Source: Paraburkholderia tuberum STM678
GTDB taxonomy: Bacteria; Pseudomonadota; Gammaproteobacteria; Burkholderiales; Burkholderiaceae
Length of the DNA stretch: 64,000 nucleotides
Direction of reading: 5' to 3'
Assembly: GCF_902833905.1 (NCBI RefSeq)
Contig: NZ_CADFGP010000008.1
Coordinates: forward strand, 1,608-65,607
The stretch's first letter is position 1; every line of letters starts with the position of its first letter. This document shows, one piece after another, positions 44,810-53,001 of the stretch. A program made the position numbers and the translations under genes. The notes beneath the pieces are model-generated. The model saw nothing but the letters and a program-made list of their open reading frames with translations, ran no database searches and was not told where the DNA came from.

Positions 44810-45796
44810 ATGAAACCGTATGTCAATCGCATTACTGAATTACTCGGCATTCAATATCCCCTCATTCAAGGCGGCATGCGCTGGGTGGCGCGAGCCGAAC
44901 TGGCGGCGGCCGTGGCCAATGCGGGCGGTCTCGGCTTCATCTCCGCACACACCCATGCAAGCGCCGATGCACTCGCGCGCGAAATCGACAGGGTGCGTTC
45001 GCTCACCGACAAGCCCTTTGGAGTCAACCTGACCGTTCTCGGCGCCAATGTCGGTCTCGACTATGACGCGTATGTGCGCACGATCGTGTCTCAAGGCGTC
45101 CAGGTCGTCGAGACAGCAGGCAGCAATCCGGCGAAATACATCGCCGAGTTCAAGGCGCAGGGCGTCAAGGTCGTGCACAAGTGCGTGACGGTTCGCCACG
45201 CGATGAAGGCCGAATCGCTCGGCGCGGACGCCGTCAGCATCGACGGGTTCGAATGCGCGGGGCACCCTGGCGAAGACGACATCCCTGGACTGATCCTGAT
45301 TCCCGCCGCCGCCGACAAGCTGAAGGTGCCGATTCTCGCGTCCGGCGGCTTTGCCGATGGGCGCGGGCTGATGGCGGCTCTCGCGCTCGGCGCGGACGGC
45401 ATCAACATGGGAACCCGATTCATGCTCACGCAGGAGTCCCCCGTCCACCCTGCGATCAAGCAACGGCTGCTGGAAGCGAGCGAGCGCGATACGGTGCTGG
45501 TTGGCCGCTCGATCGGCGATTCAAGCCGGGTGGTCAGGAACAGCGTGAGTCTCGCCGCGCTCGAACTCGAGCGCGCCGGCAACGTGACGCGCTCGGACCT
45601 CTACGCGCTGACCGGAGCACAGCGCTGGATGGACGCATTCGTGACAGGAGAAGTGGAAGGCGGCGCCTTCCCCGCCGGTATCGTGACCGGCCTCATTCAC
45701 GACTTGCCGACCTGTGCGGAATTGATCGGTCGCATCGTGAAGGAAGCCGCCGCGATTGCGCAACGCCAGCTCGGCTTCGGCGCTGCTCTGGCATGA
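44810..45796 (+). CDS. Nitronate monooxygenase-like FMN oxidoreductase
   Basis: 328 residues, a flavin-binding TIM barrel. It starts ITELLGIQYPLIQGGMRWVA and contains GFECAGHPGEDD, ASGGFADGRG and GINMGTRFMLT, which bind the FMN phosphate. The annotated activity would be nitronate oxidation, but relatives in steroid clusters (IpdC) act on CoA thioesters of ring-derived acids. Its place between a hydratase and CoA-transferases favours the second kind of role; that is inference. Its stop overlaps the next start (ATGA). Confidence 0.85.
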   Translation: MKPYVNRITELLGIQYPLIQGGMRWVARAELAAAVANAGGLGFISAHTHASADALAREIDRVRSLTDKPFGVNLTVLGANVGLDYDAYVRTIVSQGVQVVETAGSNPAKYIAEFKAQGVKVVHKCVTVRHAMKAESLGADAVSIDGFECAGHPGEDDIPGLILIPAAADKLKVPILASGGFADGRGLMAALALGADGINMGTRFMLTQESPVHPAIKQRLLEASERDTVLVGRSIGDSSRVVRNSVSLAALELERAGNVTRSDLYALTGAQRWMDAFVTGEVEGGAFPAGIVTGLIHDLPTCAELIGRIVKEAAAIAQRQLGFGAALA

Positions 45797-46980
45797 AACT
45801 GACCGGCCTTCGCGTCGTGGACCTGTCGCAATTCATGCCGGGTCCGTTCCTCGCCGCCAACCTCGCCGATCACGGCGCGCACGTCGTCAAGATCGAACCG
45901 GTCACCGGCGACCCCACCCGCGGCGCACCCGGCACCGACGGCGCGTTCTTCGCCGCGATCAACCGCGGCAAGCGCAGCATCGCGCTCGATCTGAAACATC
46001 CGGACGCACGCGAGGTCGCGCTCAAGCTGATGAACGAGGCCGACGTCGTGATCGAATCGTCGAGGCCGGGCGTGGCCGCTCGGCTTGGCATCGACTACGA
46101 CACGATCAGCCGGACGAACCCGGGAGTCGTTTATTGTGCGATTACCGCATTCGGCCAAACCGGCCCGCTCTCTCAATTGCCCGCACACGATCCGGTAGTT
46201 CAATCGCTTGCAGGCACGCTGCCGCGCGATGGCCGGGGGATCCCAATTGCCACGGGGCCGTCGCTCGCCGCGCTGGCCGGTTCATTGACAGCGTTGTCCG
46301 CCGTGTTGATGGCGCTGCTGCGCGCGCGGGAAACGGGGCGCGGCGACTACATCGACATGGCGCTTTTCGATGCGGCGCTCACCTCGCAGCCGTATCTGAG
46401 CGGCCGCTTGCTCAACGCGCCGGACAGCCAATTGCGAGGGCCGACTGAAGGCGACAGCGGGCTCGCGTTGCTCGACACCTATGAGACCGCCGATTCGAAG
46501 TGGCTCTGCCTGGGCGGCCGGGAACACAGCTTCGCAACCAACCTGCTGACACCACTCGGCCGTCCGGATCTCGTCGCCGACGCGATCGGCCCAGCCGGTG
46601 AGGGCCAGATACGCGTCCGGGCGTGCCTGACGCAAATCTTCCTGACTCGCACACTCGATGAATGGCTCTGCTGGTTCGAAGGCCGAAACATCAGTGTGGC
46701 GCCGGTGCTCTCGTTCGCCGAAGCGCTCGACCATCCGCAAGCGCACGAGCGCGGGATGGTCCAGACGGATCCGTCCGGACGCAACCACGTTGCAAGCCCG
46801 ATTCACTTCCGTTTGGAGCCTGGGTCGCCACCGCTCGCCGTTCCACACCTTGGCGAGCACACAGAACTCGTGCTGCGGAGCATCGGCTACAGCGCCGAAC
46901 GGATCGCGGAACTCGTCGCGACAGGCGCAGTACGGGGGCAGCACGACGAAGCCCAGGCCCTTGCGCAACCCGCCACCTGA
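45793..46980 (+). CDS. Family III CoA-transferase homologue lacking the catalytic aspartate
   Basis: 395 residues with the family fold: LRVVDLSQFMPGPFLAANLA, NRGKRSIALDL, CAITAFGQTGP. At the position of the catalytic aspartate (Asp181 of the other copy, in SLADIL) this protein has SLAALA, with Ala160. The active-site carboxylate that forms the anhydride and thioester intermediates is therefore missing in a simple alignment. It could have another activity, such as a racemase-like or scaffold role, or use another residue. It starts inside the preceding stop. Confidence 0.85.
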   Translation: MKLTGLRVVDLSQFMPGPFLAANLADHGAHVVKIEPVTGDPTRGAPGTDGAFFAAINRGKRSIALDLKHPDAREVALKLMNEADVVIESSRPGVAARLGIDYDTISRTNPGVVYCAITAFGQTGPLSQLPAHDPVVQSLAGTLPRDGRGIPIATGPSLAALAGSLTALSAVLMALLRARETGRGDYIDMALFDAALTSQPYLSGRLLNAPDSQLRGPTEGDSGLALLDTYETADSKWLCLGGREHSFATNLLTPLGRPDLVADAIGPAGEGQIRVRACLTQIFLTRTLDEWLCWFEGRNISVAPVLSFAEALDHPQAHERGMVQTDPSGRNHVASPIHFRLEPGSPPLAVPHLGEHTELVLRSIGYSAERIAELVATGAVRGQHDEAQALAQPAT

Positions 46981-46993
46981 CGCAAACCACACC

Positions 46994-48286
46994 ATGCCCT
47001 TACAGCTAGAGGCGGACGCCGTCGATTTCGCGTCCATCATCCGCCCCGGCGATACCGTCGCATGGGGCCAATCGAACGCAGAGCCCCTTGCGCTCACGCG
47101 CACTCTACTTCAGCAGCGGCACAGCATCGGCGCGTTCCGGGTCTTTCTCGGCGCCGGCAACTACGACACGTGCCGGCCTGAGCACGCGGACTGCATCGAT
47201 TTCGTTTCGTACTGCGGGAGCGGCTCCAACCGCGCACTGGCCAAGGCTGGCGCGCTTGATATCCTGCCCTGCCATTATTCGCAGTTGCCGGAGATGATGG
47301 AGTCGGGTCAGCTATCGATCGACGTCCTGCTACTGCAGTTGGCGCCACCCGATGCGCACGGCCGCTACAGCTTGTCCGTCGCGCATGAGTATCTGATCCC
47401 GGCGCTCGAGCGCGCGCGCGTCATCATTGCGGAAGTCAACGAACAGGCACCCTGGACTTACGGCGAGCGATATCTTCGCGACGACGACCTCGACTTCATT
47501 GTCCCGACGTCGCGCGCTTTGCCCGAGAGTTCGCCCAGCGCCGTCAGCCCGACGGAGCTGGCGATTGCACGGCACACGGCCGGTTTGATCGAAGACGGCG
47601 CCACCATTCAAGTCGGCCTCGGCGCGATTCCAGAAGCGATCCTTGCCTGCCTCGGCGACCGGCGAGACCTTGGCATCCATTCCGGCACGATCGGGGACAA
47701 AGTCGCCGATCTGATGGAAAGCGGCGTGATCAACAATGTGCGCAAGACCATCGACACGGGCAAGACCATTGCTGGCGTGATGATGGGGGGTCGCCGCATA
47801 CACGAGTTCGCGCATCGAAACGACGCCGTGCAGTTTCGTTCGACCCGCTACACGCACGATCCGAACGTGCTCGCAAGCATCGACCGCTTCGTCGCCATCA
47901 ACTCGGCGGTCGAGGTCGATCTGAGTGGCCAGATCAACGCCGAAATTGCCGGTGGCGTGTATGTGGGCGCGGTGGGCGGCGCGCTGGATTTCCTGCGCGG
48001 CGCGCGGCGCTCGCGTGGCGGCGTTCCTGTCATCGCATTGCCGTCCACAGCGGGCAAGGGCGCGACCCGCATCGTCGCGTCGTTGAACGGACCGGTCAGC
48101 ACGCCGCGCAGCGACGCCGCCATCGTGGTGACCGAATACGGCGTGGCCGATCTGCGCGGCCTGACGCTGCGCCAAAGGCGCGAACGCATGCTGGCAATCG
48201 CCCATCCGGACCATCGCAGCGCTCTCGATCAGATGGCGGGCGTCCCGCCTTCCAATCGCTTAAGAAGCGCGACGCTCGTCGGCTGA
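46994..48286 (+). CDS. Acetyl-CoA hydrolase / 4-hydroxybutyrate CoA-transferase family
   Basis: 430 residues, a two-domain family I CoA-transferase. The active-site glutamate region is NSAVEVDLSGQINAE, followed by GGALDFLRGA and the TEYGVADLRG end motif. The same family includes RipA, the itaconate CoA-transferase of Yersinia. Together with the MaoC-like and CitE-like proteins at 52-54 kb, a complete itaconyl-type route is conceivable. Fourth gene of the run, 13 nt after its neighbour. Confidence 0.9.
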   Translation: MPLQLEADAVDFASIIRPGDTVAWGQSNAEPLALTRTLLQQRHSIGAFRVFLGAGNYDTCRPEHADCIDFVSYCGSGSNRALAKAGALDILPCHYSQLPEMMESGQLSIDVLLLQLAPPDAHGRYSLSVAHEYLIPALERARVIIAEVNEQAPWTYGERYLRDDDLDFIVPTSRALPESSPSAVSPTELAIARHTAGLIEDGATIQVGLGAIPEAILACLGDRRDLGIHSGTIGDKVADLMESGVINNVRKTIDTGKTIAGVMMGGRRIHEFAHRNDAVQFRSTRYTHDPNVLASIDRFVAINSAVEVDLSGQINAEIAGGVYVGAVGGALDFLRGARRSRGGVPVIALPSTAGKGATRIVASLNGPVSTPRSDAAIVVTEYGVADLRGLTLRQRRERMLAIAHPDHRSALDQMAGVPPSNRLRSATLVG

Positions 48287-48335
48287 TTGCAACCGCACCC
48301 GAATCAGAACTTCAAACTTTGCAAGGAAACGTCCA

Positions 48336-49532
48336 ATGAAACGCGCGGCAATTGTCTCCCCTGTACGAACGCCCGTCGGCACCTTTGGCGGTAGCCTGCG
48401 CGGCGTTTGCGTCGAAGATCTCGGCGCGCTCGTTGCGAATGAAACGATCCGGCGCGCAGGACTCGATCCCGCTCGCATCGACGACGTCGTCTTCGCGCAA
48501 TCGTACGCAAACAGCGAAACACCTTGCGTGGGCCGCTGGATTGCGCTGCAGGCGGGCCTGCCCGTGGAGGTGCCGGGCATGCAGCTTGACCGACGTTGCG
48601 GCGGCGGCCTGCAGGCGCTCGTCACCGCCGCGATGATGGTGCAGACCGGCGCCGCCGACGTGGTGTTGGCCGGCGGCGTGGAAAGCATGAGCAATATCGA
48701 GTACTACAGCACGGACATGCGCTGGGGCGCACGGTCGGGCTCCGTCCAGTTTCACGACCGGCTCGCGCGGGGCCGCGAGCGCTCACAGCCGGAATCGCGC
48801 TTCGGCTTTATCTCCGGCATGATCGAGACCGCGGAAAATCTGGCCACCGACTATGGCATCAGCCGCGAGGCCGCCGACGAGTTCGCGCTGCGCAGCCATC
48901 AGCGCGCGGCCGCCGCATGGGAGTCCGGCCATATGGCCGAAGAGGTCGTGGCGGTCAGCGTTCCTCAGAAAAAAGGCCAGCCGCTTCTGTTTTCCAAAGA
49001 TGAAGGATTCCGCGCCGACGCCAGCATGGAAAGCCTCGGCAAGCTTCGCGCGTTGATGCCGGGCGGCACAGTCACCGCAGGCAACTCCAGCCAGCAAAAC
49101 GATGCCGCTGCCGCTTGCCTCGTCGTCGCGGAAGACCGCCTCGAAGCGCTCGGACTCGAACCCATGGCCTGGCTGACCGGCTGGGCCGCAGCCGGATGCG
49201 AGCCATCACGCATGGGCATTGGGCCCGTGCCCGCAGTGCGGAAGCTGATGACGCGCATCGGGCTTACGCTCGAGCAGATGGATCTTGTCGAAGTAAACGA
49301 AGCATTCGCGTGTCAGGTGCTGGCAGTCCTCAAAGGCTGGAACTGGCACGATACCGACCGGCTCAACGTGAACGGCTCTGGCATATCGCTGGGCCATCCG
49401 ATTGGCGCAACGGGCGTGCGCATCATGACAACGCTGTTGCACGAGTTGACGCGCCGGAAAGGACGTTATGCGCTCGAGACCATGTGCATCGGCGGTGGCC
49501 AGGGTATTGCCGCCGTGTTCGAGCGCGCCTGA
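48336..49532 (+). CDS. Acetyl-CoA acyltransferase (thiolase)
   Basis: 398 residues, complete. The nucleophile is Cys88 in DRRCGGGLQAL, the GHPIGATG loop carries the histidine, and the second cysteine is Cys384 in CIGGGQGIA. It cleaves 3-oxoacyl-CoA with CoA to give acetyl-CoA, closing a beta-oxidation round. Last gene of the operon, ending at a strong bidirectional hairpin. Confidence 0.95.
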   Translation: MKRAAIVSPVRTPVGTFGGSLRGVCVEDLGALVANETIRRAGLDPARIDDVVFAQSYANSETPCVGRWIALQAGLPVEVPGMQLDRRCGGGLQALVTAAMMVQTGAADVVLAGGVESMSNIEYYSTDMRWGARSGSVQFHDRLARGRERSQPESRFGFISGMIETAENLATDYGISREAADEFALRSHQRAAAAWESGHMAEEVVAVSVPQKKGQPLLFSKDEGFRADASMESLGKLRALMPGGTVTAGNSSQQNDAAAACLVVAEDRLEALGLEPMAWLTGWAAAGCEPSRMGIGPVPAVRKLMTRIGLTLEQMDLVEVNEAFACQVLAVLKGWNWHDTDRLNVNGSGISLGHPIGATGVRIMTTLLHELTRRKGRYALETMCIGGGQGIAAVFERA

Positions 49533-49546
49533 TCCTGAGCGATGAA

Positions 49547-49569
49547 GCGCACGGCCTTGCGCCGTGCGC
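49547..49569. terminator. Bidirectional hairpin between thiolase and rubredoxin genes
   Basis: GCGCACGGC-CTTGC-GCCGTGCGC is a perfect 9-bp stem between convergent genes. No T run on either side. Confidence 0.6.
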
Positions 49570-49579
49570 GCGCCCGCGC

Positions 49580-49750
49580 TCAGGCCTCCACTTCGAACAT
49601 CACGAAGTCGGCCTTGGTCGCACCGCACTCGGGGCATGCCCAGTCATCCGGGATGTCTTCCCAGCGAGTGCCAGGCGCGATGCCCTCCGCGGGAAGTCCC
49701 GCTGCTTCGTCGTAGTAAAAACCGCAAAAAATGCATTGCCACTTTTTCAT
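49580..49750 (-). CDS. Rubredoxin
   Basis: 56 residues. The two iron-binding pairs are CIFCG near the start and CPECGATK near the end, with the usual [11 protein letters not shown] between them. The single iron carries one electron. It follows the P450 gene by 33 nt on the same strand, so it is probably co-transcribed and may serve the P450 or an alkane-type oxygenase elsewhere. Rubredoxin is not the usual partner of P450cam relatives. Confidence 0.95.
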   Translation of the reverse strand: MKKWQCIFCGFYYDEAAGLPAEGIAPGTRWEDIPDDWACPECGATKADFVMFEVEA

Positions 49751-49783
49751 GATCGTCGATGAGTCGTTGAGGGTGGGGATACT

Positions 49784-50986
49784 TCAGGGCGCTACGTCCC
49801 AGACGAGCGGCAGATAGAGCATGCCGTTGACGGAGCCCGAGCCGCATCGGGGCTTGTCGCCCTCGCGAATGCGAAAATCGGGAATGCGTTTGAGCCACTC
49901 CTGGAGGAAAACCTTGATCTCCGTACGCGCAAGGAACGACCCCGGGCAGCGATGCGGGCCGTTGCCGAACGCTGCGTGCAGCACTGGCTTGCGCGTCAGG
50001 TCGACGGCGAGCGGATCGCTGAACTTGCGGTCGTCGAGGCCAAACAGGGAGTTCGGCAATTGAATCTGGTCACCCTTCCTGAACTGGATGCCCTTGTATT
50101 CCATGTCCTGCGTGATGAGCCGCGCGGTGTTCGCCACGCCAAAGCGACGAATCATCTCATCGACCGACGACACCATCAGATCGGGATTCTCGATCAGTTG
50201 CCTCCGGTGCGCCGGATTCTCCGCCAGAAAGCGCGCGATGAAACCCATCATCGACGCGACGGTATCGAGGCCGCCAAACAGCACGACGATAAACATCCCG
50301 AACATCCGCTCGGGGCTGATCGGCTTGCCGTCGATCTGCGCGTTGGCAATGAGGCTGACGAGATCGCCGCCCGCCTCTGCCTTGCGCTTCTCCACCCAGG
50401 TCGAGATATAGCCAATCAGCCGGTGCTGGGATTCGTTGCGCTGCTCGACGTTGCCGCGCACGGCCCATTCCGCCCATTCGAGCAATTGTCCTCGATCGCT
50501 CAACGGAAGATCGGCAAGACGCAGGAAAATCACGATCGGCAGGATCTTCGCGAACTCCGAAACGAACTCGCATTCGCCGCGTGGAGCGATTTCTTCCATC
50601 AGCTCGATTGCGAGGCTGCGCACGTCGCTTTCCAGCGAGGCGATAGCTTGCGGCAGGAAAGCGGGCGTAATCAGGTTGCGGTACGCGGTATGTTCGGGCG
50701 GGTCAAGCTCGAGCGGCACGAGCTGCGTCTCGTTGAGCGGCGGGATGTTGACACTGCGATGCGAAAAATGGGTGTGGTCCTTCTGCATCGCCTCGATGTC
50801 TTCGCCGCGCGTGGCGATCCAGTGGCCGCCATGGTACGGGGACCAGACGATATCGGGCCCGGTGTGCAGCGTCTTCCACGCCATATGAACATCGTCTTGC
50901 ACGCCTGGCGGATTCATATAGTCGAAATCGACCACGAGTTCTCGCGGAACATGATCCGGCACGGTCCAGTCTTTCGTAGGGTTCAT
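49784..50986 (-). CDS. Cytochrome P450, CYP101 (P450cam)-like
   Basis: 400 residues. The heme-binding motif is FGNGPHRCPG with Cys347. The oxygen-activating pair is Asp241-Thr242 in FGGLDTV, exactly as in P450cam. The C-terminal EWLKRIPDFRI and LPLVWD segments also match P450cam closely. P450cam holds camphor with Tyr96; in an ungapped alignment counted back from DPPE, that position is Thr87 here, so the substrate is probably not camphor bound in the same way. Divergent from an SDR gene. Confidence 0.93.
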   Translation of the reverse strand: MNPTKDWTVPDHVPRELVVDFDYMNPPGVQDDVHMAWKTLHTGPDIVWSPYHGGHWIATRGEDIEAMQKDHTHFSHRSVNIPPLNETQLVPLELDPPEHTAYRNLITPAFLPQAIASLESDVRSLAIELMEEIAPRGECEFVSEFAKILPIVIFLRLADLPLSDRGQLLEWAEWAVRGNVEQRNESQHRLIGYISTWVEKRKAEAGGDLVSLIANAQIDGKPISPERMFGMFIVVLFGGLDTVASMMGFIARFLAENPAHRRQLIENPDLMVSSVDEMIRRFGVANTARLITQDMEYKGIQFRKGDQIQLPNSLFGLDDRKFSDPLAVDLTRKPVLHAAFGNGPHRCPGSFLARTEIKVFLQEWLKRIPDFRIREGDKPRCGSGSVNGMLYLPLVWDVAP

Positions 50987-51062
50987 CTCGCGTCTCCTAT
51001 CATTTGGTCGTCTTCGAATGGATCAATCGTCACACTTTGCATCAACGTGCCAGCGTTCATAT

Positions 51063-51081
51063 TATGCAACGCCGTTCAGTT
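51063..51081. promoter_or_regulatory. Possible IclR-type operator between P450 and SDR genes
   Basis: TATGCAACG-C-CGTTCAGTT. Only the core AACGCCGTT is palindromic. It sits in the divergent promoter region. Confidence 0.4.
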
Positions 51082-51138
51082 TTGATATTATACCGAAGCG
51101 AGCTTTTTTACATCAACGCCTATCGAACGGAGACAAGA

Positions 51139-52044
51139 GTGAGCGATTTCGTCAAGGACAAGGTGGTAGTGGTAACGGGTGCGGGTGCCGGCATCGGGCG
51201 CGATTTTGCGTTGCAATTCGCGGCGAACGGCGCAAAGGTCATCGTCAACGACCTGGGTCGCAACGCCGAATCCGGCCAGTTCGCCGCAGAGCGCGTCGTC
51301 GAAGAAATCAAGGAGGCCGGCGGGCAAGCGCTTGCCTCGACGGATAGCGTCGCTGAATGGGATTGCGCGCAGAAGATCGTGCAGGCCGCGCTGGACACGT
51401 TCGGCCGCATCGACTGTGTGGTCAACAACGCCGGCATCGTGCGTGACCGCATGTTCTTCAACATGAGCCTCGACGAGTGGAAGGCCGTAGTCGACGTGCA
51501 TCTGAACGGGTCGTTTTTCGTGGCACGCGCGGCGGCTCCGCATTTCAAGGCACAAAACGGCGGCAGCTTCGTTCACATGACCTCCACCTCGGGTCTGATC
51601 GGCAACGTCGGACAGGCCAACTACTCCGCCGCCAAAATGGGGGTCGTCGGTCTGTCGAAGTCGATTGCCCTCGACATGGCGAAATTCAACGTGCGCTCGA
51701 ACTGCATTGCGCCGTGGGCATGGACCGCAATGACGGCCTCGATCCCCTCGGAGACGCCTGAGCAAAAAGCACGCGTCGAAATTCTCAAGCGCATGGAATC
51801 GCGCAAGATCGCGCCGCTCGCGGTCTACCTTGCGTCCGACCAGGCCGCAAAGGTTTCGGGTCAGATCTTCGGCGTGCGCGCCAACGAGATCTACTTCTTC
51901 AACCAGATCCGCATGATCCGCTCGCTGCATCGCGACGGCGGCTGGACGCCCGAAGCAATTGCCGAGCAGGTCATGCCGGCGTTCGAATCGAGCTTCTTCC
52001 CGAACGTGCCGTCCATGGCGCTCACGCCCTGGGATCCGGTGTAA
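51139..52044 (+). CDS. SDR, 17-beta-HSD4 / MFE-2-like
   Basis: 301 residues. A GTG at 51139 is the start, set by ACGGAG seven bases upstream. It has TGAGAGIGRDFALQFA, VNDLGRN, VNNAGIVRDRMF and YSAAKMGVVGL, the pattern of the 3-hydroxyacyl-CoA dehydrogenase part of peroxisomal multifunctional enzyme 2. Related enzymes occur in steroid and terpenoid clusters (for example IpdF). It probably oxidises a 3-hydroxyacyl-CoA. Divergent from the P450. Confidence 0.9.
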   Translation: MSDFVKDKVVVVTGAGAGIGRDFALQFAANGAKVIVNDLGRNAESGQFAAERVVEEIKEAGGQALASTDSVAEWDCAQKIVQAALDTFGRIDCVVNNAGIVRDRMFFNMSLDEWKAVVDVHLNGSFFVARAAAPHFKAQNGGSFVHMTSTSGLIGNVGQANYSAAKMGVVGLSKSIALDMAKFNVRSNCIAPWAWTAMTASIPSETPEQKARVEILKRMESRKIAPLAVYLASDQAAKVSGQIFGVRANEIYFFNQIRMIRSLHRDGGWTPEAIAEQVMPAFESSFFPNVPSMALTPWDPV

Positions 52045-52118
52045 GCGATACCGTGTCACGCCCGCGCCACATGATGCGGTGGTGGCGCGGGCGGTGCGGC
52101 GCTCACCCGCCACACCAC

Positions 52119-52940
52119 TTACCCTTCCTCTGAACCTCGCACGCTTTCAGACAAGCCAGCGATGCGTCTCGCCTTGAGCAATACCGGCAAGTCCACCATC
52201 CGTCCATCTACGGACACCGCCCCGCCTTCTGCCCGCTCATACGCGTCGACGATTCGCCGCGCCTTGGCAATTTCATTCCCACTCGGGCTGAACGCCGCAT
52301 TGACCGCTGCAACCTGGCGCGGATGAATACATAGCTTCCCGCCAAAGCCCAGCGATCGCGCCTTCGACGAGTCGTGCGCGAGTTGTCGTTCGTCATCGAT
52401 TGCCACGGTAACGCCATCCACGGGAGACTGAATGCCCGCTACGCGGGAGGCCAGCACAATACGCGAACGCGCGAGCAGCAGCGCGTCCCATGAACCGTCA
52501 CAATCCAGATCGAGTTCGAAGTCAACCGAGCCGAATATGAGTCGCTCGACGCCGGGCGTGCGCGCCACGTCCAGTGCGTTCCGGACGCCCTCGGCAGATT
52601 CGATGATCGGCAATATGGGTTTCGCCGTTGCCGCCGCGACAGCGGCCAAAGCAGCCGGATTCTCGGCCTTGGGCAACACCACGCCATCGATACCATCGAA
52701 CGCTGCGAGTGAGAGGTCCTGCTGGAACCACTGCGTACCCGCTCCATTGATGCGCAACAGTACGCGAACCGCCGATGCCGAAAATGTTCGTACCGCACCG
52801 GCAACACGTGCACGCGCCGACGTTTTGTCCACATCTGCGACAGCGTCCTCCAGGTCCACGATCACCGCATCGGCGCCTGCCGCGAGTGCCTTGGCGAATC
52901 GTTCGGGCTTGCTGCCCGGCACAAAAAGAAACGAACGCAT
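52119..52940 (-). CDS. CitE-like lyase (HpcH/HpaI family), possible citramalyl-CoA lyase
   Basis: 273 residues. It starts with the family motif RSFLFVPGSKPERFAKAL and has the metal-binding VDLEDAV, LLRINGAGT, LPIIESAEGV (Glu ligand) and the LCIHPRQV loop. Such proteins cleave malyl-, citramalyl- or methylmalyl-CoA into an oxoacid and an acyl-CoA. It is the last gene of the six-gene P450 operon, after a MaoC-like hydratase. That pair also occurs in itaconate degradation (RipB-RipC / Ich-Ccl). Confidence 0.9.
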   Translation of the reverse strand: MRSFLFVPGSKPERFAKALAAGADAVIVDLEDAVADVDKTSARARVAGAVRTFSASAVRVLLRINGAGTQWFQQDLSLAAFDGIDGVVLPKAENPAALAAVAAATAKPILPIIESAEGVRNALDVARTPGVERLIFGSVDFELDLDCDGSWDALLLARSRIVLASRVAGIQSPVDGVTVAIDDERQLAHDSSKARSLGFGGKLCIHPRQVAAVNAAFSPSGNEIAKARRIVDAYERAEGGAVSVDGRMVDLPVLLKARRIAGLSESVRGSEEG

Positions 52941-53001
52941 AAGTCTCCCATTCAGCGTCAGGTCCGGCTACGGCGACCCCGCCAGCGGACCGGCTCGACG
53001 A

